Assembly (NCBI RefSeq): GCF_001951155.1
Contig: NZ_CP016359.1
Location: 2,938,001-3,002,000 of the forward strand
Length of the DNA: 64,000 nucleotides
From: Christiangramia flava JLT2011
GTDB lineage: Bacteria; Bacteroidota; Bacteroidia; Flavobacteriales; Flavobacteriaceae
Direction of reading: 5' to 3'
Positions 62,761-64,000 of the stretch are shown here, one piece after another; position 1 is the first letter of the stretch; every line of letters begins with the position of its first letter. The translations under genes were made by a program, and so were the position numbers. Under the pieces are notes generated by a model. That model was not told where the DNA came from. It was given only the letters and a program-made list of their open reading frames with translations, and did no database searches.

Positions 62761-63966
62761 ATGAGAAATTCGGTGACCTTTGGGATAGTCTTTCTTCCCA
62801 AAACCAGTAAATCCAAAAATGGACAGGCTCCTCTTTATGCAAGAATTACCCTTAATGGAGAGCGAGTAGAACTTAGTTTGCAACGCAGGATCTCCCTGAA
62901 TCTCTGGGATGAGCGCAAAAGCAGATTGAAAGGTAGTAGTATGGAAAGCCAACAGGTAAACCGATCTTTAGATCGTACCTATAACCAGCTTTATGAATGC
63001 TTCCGCCAATTACACGATTCGAACCTATTAATATCTGCCCAAGGAATTAAAGCCAGATATTTAGGTAAAGATGACTCTTTTAAAAAGCTATCGGAATTAT
63101 TAAACTATCATACTGAGAATATGAAAGATGTTCTGAAGTATGGAACGATGAAGAATTATTATACGACAGAGCGGTATCTATATAAGTTTCTAAAAACACA
63201 TTTTAAGACCGATGATATTTTTTTGAAACAAATCAATTACCAGTTCATTACAGATTTCGAGCATTTCCTTCGAAACTATAAGCCCAAAAGGAACCGAAAA
63301 TCTTTAACGAATAACGGTACTATGAAACACCTGGAGCGGTTGAAGAAACTGCTTAACCTGGCTCAAAAACTGGAATGGGTAGATAAAGATCCCTTTGCTA
63401 AATTTCAATTGAAGTTTAAAAAGTCAGAACGAGACTTTTTAAACGAAGAAGAACTGCAAAAGTTAATAGAACATCGATTCGATAGAATTTCTCATCAGCA
63501 AACAAGAGATGTTTTTGTCTTCTCTTGTTATACTGGTTTATCTTGGATAGATGTAAAAAATCTAAAGCCAGAAAATATTGTAATTGGGATAGATGGACGG
63601 AAATGGATTTTTACTGCAAGGGAAAAAACAGAGCAACCGGTGAAGATTCCAATTCTTCCTAAAGCGATGGAGATCATTGAGAAATACCAACAACAATCGG
63701 ATTGCTCAGGATTTGCTTTACCAGTATATTCTAATCAGAAAACGAATAAGTATTTAAAAGAGATAGCTATTAATCTTAAAATAAATAAGAAGCTAACTTT
63801 TCATGTTGCCAGGCATACCTTCGCAACCACAAATACTCTTTCTAAAGGAATACCAATAGAGTCAGTTTCAAAACTATTAGGACATTCAAAACTTTCAACT
63901 ACTCAAATTTATGCTCGGGTTTTGGAGAGTAAATTAAGTACCGATATGGAAAAACTGATGAATTAA
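62761..63966 (+). CDS. Tyrosine recombinase/integrase of a tRNA-Pro-linked element
   Basis: 401 residues. An N-terminal arm-binding-type domain (about 1-60), a SAM-like core-binding domain (105-205) and a catalytic domain with K289 (ARXK), H348/R351 in FHVARHTFATTN, H375 in LLGHSKLSTTQ and the nucleophile Y384 (IYARV). At the first catalytic Arg position it reads YTGLSWIDVKNL, Ser 261, as in Bacteroidota CTnDOT-type integrases. ATG at 62761 is preferred over an in-frame TTG at 62746. The last 34 bp of the window hold no gene. Confidence 0.92.
   Translation: MRNSVTFGIVFLPKTSKSKNGQAPLYARITLNGERVELSLQRRISLNLWDERKSRLKGSSMESQQVNRSLDRTYNQLYECFRQLHDSNLLISAQGIKARYLGKDDSFKKLSELLNYHTENMKDVLKYGTMKNYYTTERYLYKFLKTHFKTDDIFLKQINYQFITDFEHFLRNYKPKRNRKSLTNNGTMKHLERLKKLLNLAQKLEWVDKDPFAKFQLKFKKSERDFLNEEELQKLIEHRFDRISHQQTRDVFVFSCYTGLSWIDVKNLKPENIVIGIDGRKWIFTAREKTEQPVKIPILPKAMEIIEKYQQQSDCSGFALPVYSNQKTNKYLKEIAINLKINKKLTFHVARHTFATTNTLSKGIPIESVSKLLGHSKLSTTQIYARVLESKLSTDMEKLMN
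62768..62779. repeat. Third copy of the 12-bp repeat, inside the integrase gene
   Basis: ATTCGGTGACCT, identical to the tandem pair 99-111 bp upstream. It encodes residues N3-S4-V5-T6-F7 of the integrase. Confidence 0.7.
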
Positions 63967-64000
63967 ATCTTATTTCGAAAATAGAGCTATTTTGAAAGTA

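Overview
The window is a stretch of chromosome from a member of the Bacteroidota, most likely a marine-type Flavobacteriaceae (Gramella/Christiangramella-like). The taxonomic reading rests on gldI (gliding-motility PPIase), DUF349, DUF3810, DUF5683 and WbqC proteins, bacillithiol biosynthesis (bshB1), a Ser-for-Arg Bacteroidota-type tyrosine recombinase, promoter -7 boxes of the form TAnnTTTG, many short SPII lipoproteins and almost no Shine-Dalgarno sequences. No database search was possible; names come from motifs and remembered family features.

Layout. 0-3 kb: the 3' end of a GH37 trehalase and a DUF1622 membrane protein, converging on the histidine-degradation pair hutI-hutG. 3-7 kb: a PH-domain protein, a trans-sulfuration enzyme with bshB1, tRNA-His, a lipoprotein and mazG. 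7-16.3 kb (minus strand): a DUF349 protein, aroE with two tandem DUF368 (polyprenyl-phosphate transporter family) genes, a TPR protein, a class III aminotransferase and an OstA/LptA-like protein. 16.5-18.2 kb: two Tat-exported ferritin-like proteins. 18.3-30 kb (minus): purA, a Fur-family regulator, spoT/rel, an M48 protease, a SpoU methyltransferase, two exported amidohydrolase-family proteins and a DUF3810 metalloprotease-like protein. 30-36 kb: pepD, a cyclophilin-FKBP lipoprotein, gldI, an nrnA-like DHH phosphoesterase, a PhoD-like phosphatase and ndk. 35.9-37.7 kb (minus): recF, a small lipoprotein and a DUF721 (DciA-like) gene. 37.8-44 kb (plus): TPR protein, ribH, a small membrane protein, mutL, two rhomboid proteases and an EEP-family hydrolase. 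44-49.3 kb (minus): parA, parB, a DUF5683 protein, dapB, lepB and wbqC. 49.4-56 kb (minus): a beta-barrel protein, then udk, divIC/ftsB-like, mutA, mutB and an SDR, a probable propionate/acyl-CoA degradation operon. 56-60.5 kb: a visibly AT-richer accessory block with a glycosyltransferase, an SGNH protein, an MBOAT O-acyltransferase and an unknown Cys-rich lipoprotein. 60.7-62.4 kb: PQQ-type sugar dehydrogenase and cytochrome c lipoproteins. 62.4-64 kb: tRNA-Pro with an integrase gene immediately downstream, the apparent left end of an integrative element continuing beyond the window.

Most of the window is ordinary housekeeping chromosome in short operons with 1-4 bp start/stop overlaps and strong bidirectional hairpin terminators between convergent units. 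The parts most worth a second look are the tRNA-Pro/integrase junction with three identical 12-bp repeats (one inside the integrase coding start), the AT-rich O-acetylation cassette, the tandem DUF368 pair, the Tat ferritin-like pair, the amidohydrolase-like proteins that have lost their metal-binding motif, and the recF/DUF721 unit. I did not find CRISPR arrays, rRNA genes, insertion sequences or an obvious defence system.
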